Positions 53,314 through 63,790 of a stretch of 64,000 nucleotides of DNA are shown piece after piece (the first letter of the stretch is position 1; every line of letters starts with the position of its first letter). The DNA is from Gari tellinella (Eukaryota > Mollusca > Bivalvia > Cardiida > Psammobiidae), in assembly GCA_922989275.2 (NCBI GenBank), contig OV277862.1, positions 19,945,543 through 20,009,542 on the forward strand. Reading direction: 5' to 3'. The notes under the pieces are model-generated. The model saw only the letters and a program-made list of their open reading frames with translations. It was not told the DNA's origin and did not search any database. A program made the position numbers and the translations under genes.

Positions 53314-53838
53314 AGGGACTCGCAACCGGATGGTGTACTTGTCAAAATAAAATAAAATACTCAAATAAAAGCAAATTTGTGGCATTATTTGGCTTCTGAC
53401 ATTAAAAAAATATGATCAGTCCAAAAAAAGTCTCAAGAATCGTCACCGAATCTTAGATTTTTAGATATTTTCCATCGTTTTTCTATAGCGTTAGCTAACG
53501 GTATAGTTGTTGTTGTTGCTTCATTACACGGGCTCAGACATAAACTAGAGCCGAATTACGAAGTTGTATGCACTTTCGATCGCTACACATTTAAATACGT
53601 TAAATCGATCCGAGATAAACGGATAGTTCCGTGGTCCATTGGTCTAAGCGGTTTCCCCTATTTTGCCTTTTGTCCGCCAATGCCGGGCCCCGGGTTCGAA
53701 TCCCACCAGAGACCAATATTTTTTTTTATTGAAATACATTTTTTTTAAACAGAATTTCTTATCCTAAACTAATTCTTTACCATTTATATAAGCGTTTGAC
53801 ACATATTTACTAATTACTCTGGTTGCGAGTCGCTTTAA
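53310..53838 (+). mobile_element. TTAA MITE carrying a tRNA-like core (copy C)
   Basis: Nearly identical to copy B over its body, with a small deletion near the right end (TAATTACTCTGGTTGCGAG). The tRNA-like core is at about 53621-53716. The head-to-tail arrangement with B shares one TTAA, consistent with insertion of one copy at the terminal TTAA of the other or with unequal duplication. Confidence 0.85.
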
Positions 53839-54269
53839 AGAAAGAGAATATTAACAATTTCGAAAAACGTCGAAATCTGTTTTATTTTCTTTCCCTATAG
53901 AAAATCTAATCACGGTTTACACATTGAATTCAGACAATGTACACTCTGTAAAAGATACAAAACATAACGTTATCAAGAGATTTTTCGATGATGATGATCT
54001 GGGTCTGAACTACCTATATATAGAGAGCAACAAATGACCATGACCTGGAGTTGTCAACTCCGTGATGGTATTAAATAAGTAAATTACCCATAAATACTGT
54101 AATGAAATTCTGCAATGACACTCATTTGCATCAAATATAAAGTGATTATGATCTGGGTATGAACAATAATTATGCGTCATCGGTAATTGTAATCACGTGC
54201 CTAACATACCTCCGACTTCCGTTGAACCCTTTTCCTGATAGAAGAGCGCCCCAGTATTCTTGTCGATAC

Positions 54270-54495
54270 TTATTGCCTTGTAGTGCATTTGATTTATTCC
54301 TCCACGAAAGAAAATAGTTCCAATTCATAAGCATATTCCAACAGAAAGTTTCTATATCCTGAGAGATGGTAGCTCAAAGCAGGCTGAAAGTAAAGCAGAA
54401 TGCGCCCTCAGGCGCATTCTGCTTTACTTTCAACCTGCTTTCAGTGGTCACCTTTTTTCAAAACTAAAAAAAGGTTATGGGGTAAATGGTTATTT
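54270..54495 (-). mobile_element. TTAA-type palindromic MITE, reverse orientation
   Basis: GATTTATTCCTCCACGAAAG, GGTAGCTCAAAGCAGGCTGA, then the perfect core CAGAATGCGCCCTCAGGCGC and ATTCTG, ending GGTTATGGGGTAAATGG. The left TTAA is degenerate. Confidence 0.7.
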
Positions 54496-54822
54496 AAAGT
54501 TGTCCGCTGTTTTTCTCAGTGGACATATTGACAGAATAAACGTCTTATTTACGAGTGACAAATGTCTTGAATCAAGATCAGACGCCGCGTTACGCGACGT
54601 CTGATCAGGATTGAAGCTGTTTGCAAATGTTAACCCATTTCACTCCCTATAACGTTTCCCTTCGAACGCACGCTATTTTTGCCTCGCATTGGGTGTCGTT
54701 GTAGAGAGGGAGCGCTGTAGTAGTTTTACTGTTCTTGAAATTCGGTGTATCTAAGTTTTTCTGTTGCTTTGTCTGCTTTGAAATCATCTGCAATTCTTTT
54801 TAAGATCAGATCTTATCTAGAT

Positions 54823-55097
54823 TTGATTTGTTTTGACTTTACATCACTTTCAACAGTATTTCAGTCATATCGCGACGTCCAGCTAATTTTAGGTGGAGGA
54901 AGATCCCAGAATTTTATGCACTGTTTCAGGCACAAATCGGCAACTGGGTAGAACCACCGACTTTCTGCAAGCTAGCTGGAAGACTTCCCGACATGAAAAA
55001 TCCGAACGACCCTCGTAGTTGGGATTCGAAATCTCAGCGGTGAGGAGCCTAGTGATGTAAGTCACAGTGACTATACCACTAGGGCACGGAGGCCCCC
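54823..55097 (-). mobile_element. tRNA-derived SINE, full length, minus strand
   Basis: The reverse complement of the 37559-37836 family: the tail TTGATTTGTTTTGACTTTAC is on the left and the tRNA end ACTAGGGCACGGAGGCC on the right. TTATCTAGAT flanks both sides (54813-54822, 55104-55113), a target duplication. Confidence 0.85.
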
Positions 55098-55567
55098 CAG
55101 ATGTTATCTAGATCCAAACTTTGGGCATATATAAAGGCGAAACCCGAGATAATCATCACATATGAAATTTTACCAAAATTTTCAAATTTATTGAATTTTA
55201 TATTCCCCGTGCATTTGCATCTTGCATCACAACTTTGTATATTACTATGACGTCGCTTGCTTTCGGTTGAACGCAACGTCATTTACGTACCACAGGTTTT
55301 CGGCGCGTAAGCTATGATCCCCCCCCCCCTCGCTGCTACCCCCCCATAAATCTTTCAAAATGAGTCAAAATACATCCATATGTTCAACAAACATCCTTAA
55401 CAAATGTTTCAAGAAGTTTCAAAAAAAAATTATTTTTTTCGTATCATGTATGTATAATACAATGAAAAGGTGGATGTGTATTTAGGGCCATCAACTTCCC
55501 AACCTTTTCATTTTTGGGCCGATTTTGACAAATGATGGCTTATTTACATTTAACAGTTCTGTTTAAA

Positions 55568-56050
55568 GAAACCCAAACAAAAAAAACAGGGGGACAAAAC
55601 ACTGTAACAAATCATAAATGATACATATGTTTTATTTATGTATCATTAGTGTAGAAAATCACATGCAAATGAGATAACAATACATCAATAATACACTAAT
55701 AATACATTTTTAAACAAAACACAACCAATACAGTGTTTTATTGCATGGAAGCAATACACTTTAAACAAAACACTAATAATACACAATGATCTTGTCTGCA
55801 GTGTATTGTTAGTATACCATTAGTGTAGAAAATCACATGCAAATGAGATACAGCAAAATATCAATAAAACACTAACAATACGCTATTAACAAAACACTAA
55901 TAATACACTATGTTCTTGTCAGTGTACCAGTAGTGTAGGAAACAACATGAAAAATTAATAATACACTAATAATACACTATCAACAAACCACAATCAATAC
56001 ACAATGTATCATAACGGGGAAATAATACACTTTTTAACAAAACGCTAATA
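55568..56050. repeat. ATACACTAATA-rich subterminal array (left)
   Basis: CCCAAACAAAAA is followed by many degenerate copies of AACACTAATAATACAC and ATCACATGCAAATGAGAT. A similar array in inverse position is at 63250-63790, ending TTTTTGTTTGGG. Confidence 0.65.
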
Positions 56051-57150
56051 ATTTTAATATGTAGTATTTATTATATATTATGTATGTCTTTTAATATGAA
56101 AAAAAAAATGTGTATTAGATTATTCTGGTAATGTTGTACCATACCAAAAAGTTACAACAGGACAATTTAACTAATTTTACTGATTTTGTAAGACTTTGTC
56201 ATACAACAGAACTGTGTATTTACATATTTTCAACGAGAGCATCGCAAACAGTACATTATACGCCCACTGGCAGCCTTTTATAACATATCTGAGTACATCA
56301 AGGGCAGATAACTTTGTAACGACAAGTCAAATGAACCTAAAAATTGACTCTTGAGATCTTGGTGTATATATAGAGGATATTGAATGAGTGTTTTTTCAGT
56401 AATGCATTTATTGAACGAGTAAGATAAAAATGATATTTTGCAAGCCTTGGCGAGCAACATATCATTTTTATCCAACGAGTTCAATAAATTTATTACTGAA
56501 AAAACACGATTTTAATATCCTATTTATCACATAAACACCAAATGACACGAAAATCCGAAAGGTCTTACTTTCACTTTTGCCCTCGGCTCTTAGGTAAACG
56601 ATTCGTCATAGGTGATATTCGGTTTTATTCATCCGTAGATAAAAACACCAATCATATTAACGTAACGAAAATCAACACCATTACGTTGTGAAAAGACTTC
56701 TCTGATACCATATTCAAATTTTAAATTAATATTTAAATTAAAGTTGTTCTAATTGACTAAAAATGATCATTTGACATTAAGAATCTAGTTTCGTTTTCTA
56801 AATAACGTCAAGACGTAACATGACGTCATTATCATTGTAACGTCTAAATTTGAAAAACAGTTTGAGTCGCTGTTAATACTAAAGTCTACGTGGTATTAAG
56901 TTTAGCCTGATTTGCAGCCTGAGTTTGCGAGACTGCTAGGGATAATGTTTCTAGGACACTTCGAAATGTTTCAATACCTAGTGGTGATCTATGTTTGTCT
57001 AGATTCTCTTAACTGATTTACAGTCGGCGTAGTAGTACATTATTTTGGTGATTCGAAAATTAGTATAAAATATATGCCCAGTGGGCCATACGATTTTTAC
57101 GGCCCTCTATATTTTGCACGTTTATGTGATAAAAACATTTATGTGAAGTT
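56051..57150. other. No gene seen
   Basis: A/T-rich sequence with an inverted repeat at about 56385-56510 (TGAGTGTTTTTTCAGTAATG and CATTACTGAAAAAACAC-like arms around ATATCATTTTTAT). The 68-residue minus frame across it follows the repeat. Confidence 0.5.
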
Positions 57151-57330
57151 TCATTAATATCCTTCAAACAGTTCTCAGAACAGAAATTATGAGCGTTTTT
57201 CGAAACATGAATGCAGATTTCGAGACCTAAACCTGAGATCTAAGTTTAAGCTGAAGGTCATTGGGCTCATTTTTTTTGCATGCATGTAAATGTCTTGTCC
57301 ATATACACATGCATGCCAAATATGAAAGGA
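57150..57330 (-). repeat. Orphan unit related to the 165-bp array
   Basis: TTTTTCGAAACATGAATGC, AGATTTCGAGACCTAAACC and AATGTCTTGTCCATATACAC match the unit of 42071-44800 in order, at lower identity and as a single copy. Confidence 0.75.
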
Positions 57331-57759
57331 ATACATCGCTTCCTCTCTGCAACGACATGCAATGGGAGACCAAAAGTGTGTGCGTTATTCGGAGGGAGTC
57401 ATTATAGGGAGTGAAATTGGTTGACATTTGCAAACAGCCTGAATCCAGATCAGACACCGCATAACGCGACGTCTGATCTGGATTCCAGCTGTTTGCCACT
57501 TGTCATTATGTGTTTTCTGTCAAAACGTTAGAAAACAATTTTAAGCAGACGATATTGCAGCAGTGCAAGCATTAGACATAATTGTCTTGGGAACAGCGGC
57601 AAATGTCGTTGTAAGGAGCGAGTCGTTGTAAGGAGGGCCATTGTAGGGTCGGAGCACTGTATCTCAATGGACATAATTATGAGTTAATGGCATTTAAATG
57701 AACCTAAACGCAGGTCCTAAGTTCATGGTAAAGGTCACTGGGGTCAAACTTTTTTTCTT

Positions 57760-57905
57760 CAGTGGGGGAATAACTTAATACAGGCGTACTTATTGGGTAA
57801 TGGGTTAAAGCATACTGAAAGGGAAGCAGAATGTGCCTTAAGGCTCATTCTGCTTTACTTTCAAGTGTAGTCATTTGTCTTCAAATATAGGGTAAAGGGT
57901 TTAGC
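57760..57905 (+). mobile_element. TTAA MITE fragment
   Basis: TTCAGTGGGGGAATAACTTA and TATTGGGTAATGGGTTAA form a family end, then a separate palindromic core with CAGAATGTGCCTTAAGGC. Two fragments seem to be joined here. Confidence 0.55.
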
Positions 57906-58391
57906 AACCTGTATGACCTACAGTCTAGTGTCTTGACATTAAAAACAAGCAAGCTATGAGAAAGCGTTAAAAAAGAATTCAAAGAGTTAATGCTTTTGCC
58001 ACTAGGTAGACACGATCTGTTTAGAGCACATTTGAATTAGTCTGCTGTTGGTTCTGACTGTTAGGTCCGTAGTCAGTCTATGGCGTGACAGGGTGAAGTA
58101 GATGTGGTTACATGTAATGTATCTACGCCATGATGTCATAGTGTGGCAGCACTGTATGTTTCATAAATAGACACTGTCTACACAATCCACATAACTGAAG
58201 TCACTCACTCTTTCAGCCCAATCTGAAGTTTTTTAGTAAGTTTATGTACATCATTTCCCTTTCACTAGAAAGCGGCTTGGCTTTAGCAAATCTGCAATCT
58301 TGTGGCAAAGTCAAACTTTTTCTTGAACAGTTTCTGCAAAAGATAGAAATTTTACTACATTAACAGAAAATATCAGACCTGTGTGTCACTG

Positions 58392-58614
58392 TTAACCCTT
58401 TCCCCCATAGAAGTGCCTTATAGCGTATTCAGTTTATTCCTCTGTTGAAGAAAATAGTTCCAATTTATACAGTCATGAATATGTATTATAAGGAATATTT
58501 TCTTGATTCTAGCAGGTGGTAGCTTAAAGCAGGCTGAACATTCTGCTTTACTTTCAACCTGCTTTAAGTAGTCACCTATCAAAACTAGAAACATGTTATG
58601 TGGTAAAGGGTTAA
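58392..58614 (-). mobile_element. TTAA-type MITE with one palindrome arm deleted
   Basis: TTAACCCTTTCCCCCATAGA and TTATGTGGTAAAGGGTTAA, TTAA at both ends. The core has GCAGGCTGAACATTCTGCTT, so one arm of the palindrome has been lost. Confidence 0.75.
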
Positions 58615-58684
58615 GGCCCATACTGCAACAGCAAATTATAGTTGCAAAGTACATTTTGCTTGTCATGACAGAAGGGCTTATAAA

Positions 58685-59170
58685 CAAGGGCCACTACGGC
58701 CCTATATCGCTCACATGGTACACCATGAAAAACTTGACATATAGTGACCTAGATTTTAAGCGGACAATCAACCGTGGCCTAGATTTCAATGAGGCAAACA
58801 TTTTTGAGCAAGTTTCACCATTTTCAAGATCAAATGAAGCTTCTAGAGCGTTAACAATGTATTTTCATGATTTGACCTAGCTTTTGACCCAACATTCAAA
58901 CCTGACCTAGCTAATTCAGTAACTTAAGGCAAATATTTTGACCAAGTTTCATTCAGATCTGATAGATTTGTATCCTCTAGAGTGTTTACAAGGTTTTTCT
59001 ATGATTTGACCTAGTGACCTAGTTTTTGACCTGACATGACCCCCATTCAACCTTGACCTAGATTTCATCAAGACAAACATTGTCATAAAGTTTCATGAAG
59101 ATCACACCAAATTTGTAGCCGCTATCATGAGTGTTAACAATCAATTGTGGACATGCAGACATCCAGAATG
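58685..59170 (+). mobile_element. Helentron-like element, 3'-incomplete copy C7
   Basis: Starts CAAGGGCCACTACGGCCC then ATATCGCTCACATGG. The units (GACCTAGATTTCA, AAGTTTCATGAAGATC, CTCTAGAGTGTTTACAAGG) differ from all other copies. No 3' hairpin was found. Confidence 0.6.
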
Positions 59171-59539
59171 TCCTTCAAAAGATCGTCAACGAGAGAACAA
59201 ATGTTCTCACTTTTTTCACCGAGGGAGAGATGTATCAGGAAATGTGTTTGTATCTTTTTGTCAATAGTTTAAAAGAAAGAAGCTAAGTAACGGTGTACGA
59301 ACGTTTGCTATTCATTACGCACTGAACTATAAAGGATTTGCATTGACCAATTTTTATTTTATTTTTATTATGCTGACAGATTGTATTCTTTCTCAGTTTC
59401 TGGTCAATTGTTTTTGCGTAATTATGCAAATACGCAGCTTATCAACAGCTCTGCAAATAGGAGTTGTGGGACAGAGTCTCAGACAGACACCACTTGCAAT
59501 AAGTAGACGTCATATACGTCTACCATTTAGGGGCATGAA

Positions 59540-59830
59540 AATATTGATTACAAATGTAACATGGTGAGAAAAATTTGCAGCCAGACCGGGACTCGCACAT
59601 CCAGGCTACACACACCCCATCAGTACACAATAATTTGTACCCAATTGAATTCTTACTTAAAGAACACTCCACGAGTTTCTTCTTTATTATCTAAAACTCC
59701 ACAAGTTTCTTATTATTATTTCTGTACACTCTGCAAGTTACATATTATCCTACGGCTTATTTACGTTTGGCGCCAAATGTTTCATGGTGAGAAAAATATG
59801 CAGCCAGACCGGAACGTAACCCTTGCTTAC
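59540..59830 (+). repeat. Direct repeat pair, about 215 bp apart
   Basis: CATGGTGAGAAAAATTTGCA and CATGGTGAGAAAAATATGCA each run on into GCCAGACCGG. Between them AAACTCCACAAGTTTCTT-type motifs recur. Open frames across it are unrecognised. Confidence 0.6.
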
Positions 59831-60114
59831 TGGGCAAATTCTCTACGGACTGAGTCACCGGGCCGCTTACACAAATATCTCACCTTTTAATCATAATTTA
59901 ACCTCAACCCGGCTATACAAAATTATTACATGTTATAAAGAAAGATGTGAACACATGTGTTCTACTATGGCACACTTGTATTTTATAGCTGATTAAACAC
60001 AACAGCTGTCTGTAAAACAGCTTGTTTGACTGCTTTATAATTACAGTGTCCAGATCATTTAAGTTTGATATTCTTATCAGTCCTTTATTGGCTTTAACTG
60101 AGTACTCTTACCCT

Positions 60115-60207
60115 TGTGTAATGCTTAGACCATCACATATACATGGATTGGACCTGAAGCTCTACGTTTCAACTGTTGGGGACTGTCCCATTGGATGACT
60201 ATGAATT
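60115..60207 (-). other. Possible exon, minus strand
   Basis: A strong acceptor (TTCTTTTTTTCATTTCAG) precedes an open stretch FIVIQWDSPQQLKRRASGPI ending at a stop about 30 codons on; a GTAAGAG donor follows the stop. It may be a 5' untranslated or mis-framed exon of the minus-strand gene. Confidence 0.25.
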
Positions 60208-60609
60208 CTGAAATGAAAAAAAGAAAAAGAAAGATCAAGCATGTTTCAGTTTTTAATTGTTTATATTTTATAAGAGCTATAGACTAAGCGTGCAATGTAG
60301 TTATGTACTAAGCGTACCGGGTCTAAGTGTGCCATTTCAGGAATAAGCGAGCCACATATGAATTATATAGAGGAATATTTAATTCTGTACCATATATTAT
60401 ATTATCATTATATTTTTCATAATACTGTATTAAAGAAGGGAAATTGTGAAATATTGAACCCTTAGATGTTAAAAACATGAAGTTAAATGTACAAACTTGG
60501 AAATTAGATGTTCCATTGTATCACACTTATTCATTTTCTCCTTGAAAGAATATGATATATCCAACACTATAGAATAGATCTAATTATCCATATAGTACAG
60601 CACACGAAA

Positions 60610-60900
60610 TGAAAACAAGATACAAGAAGATTTATTTAACGTCGGATACAATATATATAACAATAAACATTATAATAGCTGTAACAGCTATTTTCCGACA
60701 AACACAAGTATAATATAAACAAGGGTTATAATAATAATAAAGGGTAAAAATGCTGTAAAAAAGAAGGATTGTAAAAGAAATTTAAGGGTTTACATATAAG
60801 GCTGCAATCTAGGAATACAAATTATTTACGTTGTTTTTTGTTTTGTTCTTCAGAACTAGGAGTTTTTGATCATCAGACTCTGCACTGTTTGCAGCTTTGC
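60610..60900 (-). repeat. Dispersed repeat shared with 12375-12635
   Basis: The same order of blocks as the first copy, with small insertions of TATAATAATAATAA-type sequence. The minus-strand 3' tail ends in AAATAAATCTTCTTGTATC. Confidence 0.6.
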
Positions 60901-61740
60901 TAAGACAAAATAAAAAGTAGTTTAGAATGTTTTATTTCACACCTATATGTGTTAATTGTCATTAGGATCCAAACTTGGTCGCAGTTTGGATACCTGTTAA
61001 AACCACACTAGCTAAATATTATTATTATTATTAAGTGTAATTAGCACATCATAGTTGACCACCCAACAGATCTACCCTATATAATTTCATAGATGGGTCA
61101 TGGCACGCTTAATTAGTCTAGAAATGGTACACTTAATAGGCATGCAGTCATGAGTTGGGCAGTGACACGCTTAGTCTGTCACCCTTTTAAGAAGCTGAAT
61201 AAAGTCACTTATCGATGCTTAAAATTACCACCCATGGAACTAACATATAAATAGCCTATCCGAAAACGTTTTCCCATCTAAATATACACAGAATGAATTA
61301 TTCTAAAGTATACTAGAGGCCGAAACAACGTAATGCTGATTTCACTCGGGGCCGAACTGAACTTGACACCGGGAACTTGCTTATGTTGTCAATATTCAAT
61401 ATTAGTAGGCTTAGTTACGACTCGCATGTGTTGAAATAAATCTTCATAGATCCACATGCAGTTAATCCTGTTAACCTTCTCAGTTCTAACAAAAACAGTG
61501 ATAAAAGTAAATATGAACTTCGGGCCTACCACCTACCTCATATCGTGTTGCAGATAAATAGACTGAGGAATCCTCGACTTCCGACAGCATTACACATACA
61601 CACCACAAGGCACTGGGTATTTATCTCTTCTTAAAAGGTGGCTGCATGTATCGTTATGTCTCCCATAACCAACGTTCTTTCGAATTTCGAACAGGGAGAC
61701 ATTCTCGCGGCTGTAGTTTGAATTTTCTCTCTCCTTCAAA

Positions 61741-61850
61741 ATGGCGGAACTGACAATAGTCCTTAAGACGTTTCGACCCCATATCGATTCGGCTCTCCAC
61801 ATAAACAGGCAAACATTAATTTACTTAGAAACTTGTGATACAAGTGTAAT
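61741..61850 (+). CDS. Possible first coding exon
   Basis: AAAATGGCGGAACTGAC has a good initiation context and opens a frame reading MAELTIVLKTFRPHIDSALH before a stop 38 codons on. A donor-like ACAAGTGTAAT lies at about 61840. Upstream is less repetitive than its surroundings. The product is not recognised, and the opposite strand is also open here (MWRAESIWGRNVL...), so the strand is uncertain. Confidence 0.3.
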
Positions 61851-61989
61851 ATATTGAAATTAAATGTGCAATTTCTATGAAAACTCCGCGGAAATGTTTC
61901 TCGAAGAGTGTTCAAGAAGACTGGCCATAAAAACAGTGTTTTTGTGACAAACTGATTAAAAAGTAATTATTAAGTAATTAAGTTATTAA

Positions 61990-63100
61990 GTAATTTCACA
62001 CAACTGATACATAGGTGGTTCTCTACCAGTTTTTTAAAAATAATTTACTAGCTTAAAAAACATGGCCGCCAGTGGGTGGGGCAAGTTTTCCTTATATTTC
62101 TGTATAGTGGAAACTTTAAAAATCTTCTTGTCTGAAGCCAGTGTTCCGATTTGGAAGTAATTTCACACAACTGATACATATAGGTGGCTCTCTACCAGAT
62201 TTTTAAAAATAATTTACTAGCTTAAAAAACATGGCTGCCAGTGGGTGGGGGTAAGTATTCCTTATATTTCTGTATAGTGGAAACTTTAAAAATCTTCTTG
62301 TCTGAAGCCAGTGTTCCGATTTGGAAGTAATTTCACACAACTGATACATAGGTGGCTCTCTACCAGCTTTTTAAAAATAATTTACTAGCTTAAAAAACAT
62401 GGCCGCCAATGGGTGGGGCATTAGTTTTCCTTATATTTCTGTATAGTGGAAACTTGAAGTAATTTCACACAACTCACAGATACATAGGTGGCTCGATCTC
62501 TACCAGATTTTTAAAAATAACTTACTAGCTTAAAAAACATGGCTGCCGATGGGTGGGGCAATTTTTCCTTATATTTCTGTATAGTGGAAACTTTAAAAAT
62601 CGTTTTCTCTGAAGCCAGTACGTGTTCCGATTTGGAAGTAATTTCACACAACTGATACATAGGCGGCTCTCTACCAGCTTTTTAAAAATAATTTACTAGC
62701 TTAAAAAAACATGGCTGCCAGTGGGTGGGGCAGGTTTTCCTTATATTTCTGTATAGTGGAAGCTTTAAAAATCTTCTTGTCTGAAACCAATGGTCCGATT
62801 TGAAAGTAATTTTGCACAACTGACCCATAGGTGGCTCTCTACCAGATTTATAAAAATAATTTCTTATCAGTATCTTAAAAAAAAAAATGGCCGCCAGTGG
62901 GTGGGGCAAGTTTTCCTTACTATTACTGCATGTTTAGAGAAAATTTAAAAAATCTTTTCTGAAACTTCTGGTTCAAGTTAAAAATAATTTTACACACATA
63001 GTTATTTGGTGAATGTGTACCAGTTTTGGTTAAATAACAGTCATAGCTTAAAATCATGACCATCAGTGGGTGGTGAATTTCAGTTAATTTCCTTATATTG
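61990..63100. repeat. Tandem array of about 168 bp, seven units
   Basis: AGTAATTTCACACAACTGAT recurs at about 61991, 62158, 62328, 62460, 62639 and 62806, with ATGGCTGCCAGTGGGTGGGG and TTCTGTATAGTGGAAACTTT in each. The fourth spacing is shorter (132 bp). The last units are degenerate. Confidence 0.9.
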
Positions 63101-63249
63101 CTATCTCATAATAAAGAAAACATTAAAACTCTTTTTTTGAAAATACTACAATTCTGGAGCTGAATTGAACCATTCAACCTAGTGATTAGTATACTCTTTG
63201 CTTATAATTTCTTTACATTTATAAAAATCCTTTCCAATTAATGTGCAAA

Positions 63250-63790
63250 ACTCAATAATGCTGCTGAGTATATTAATTTAGTTAAATCATAATCTACTAA
63301 GTATACACATTTTCTAGGAACAATCAAAGTCTAAATATACATAAATGTTTTACTCTTTTTAAACATCAAGTTTAATGCTACACTAATTATACACAGCAGT
63401 TTTAAGTCAGAGACATATGGAGCACTAACAAAACACTTTTTCCATGAAACAATTCTAACCATACATAAATGATTTACACTTTTTAAACATCAAAGTTTAA
63501 TGCTACACTAATAATACACAACCATTTAAAGTCAGAGACATATGAAGCACTAACAATACACTTTTTCCATGAACCAAGTCTAACCATACATAAATGATTT
63601 ACTTTTCCTCAAGTTTAAGTTAAATGATACATAAATAACGCACTTTCGCAAGAAAAACATTGAGTGTATTGTTAGTGGTTTGTTTAGTGCGTTGTTTCAA
63701 AACACTTTAACAAATCACAAAATTGTGCTGTATTAGTGCGTTGTTTATGTATTATTCATATATTGTTTCATTTTCTTTTTGTTTGGGAAG
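63250..63790. repeat. ATACACTAATA-rich subterminal array (right)
   Basis: Two longer blocks contain CAGAGACATATGGAGCACTA and CACTTTTTCCATGAA, then GAGTGTATTGTTAGTGG and GTGCGTTGTTTATGTATTA, and the end TTTCTTTTTGTTTGGG inverted relative to 55568. Confidence 0.65.

Larger units (their letters stand above)
54556..57510. mobile_element. 2.9-kb element with long inverted repeats containing palindromes
   Basis: Left: a snap-back palindrome (54570-54625; GATCAGACGCCGCG), then CCATTTCACTCCCTATAACG and GTCGTTGTAGAGAGGGAGCG. Right, inverted: a snap-back palindrome (57428-57500), then TTTCACTCCCTATAATG and GTCGTTGCAGAGAGGAAGCG. The inverted repeat spans about 170 bp at each end. The SINE at 54823-55097 lies inside. 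No transposase is recognised. Confidence 0.6.

Noticed and set aside
48569..53716. Functional tRNA genes at the three tRNA-like cores
   Set aside because: Box A and B are present but acceptor stems pair poorly and the sequences lie inside MITEs.
58200..58345. Candidate exon on the minus strand (CTTTTGCAG acceptor, GTGAGTGA donor)
   Set aside because: Every frame has a stop before the donor, except short pieces; coding support is weak.
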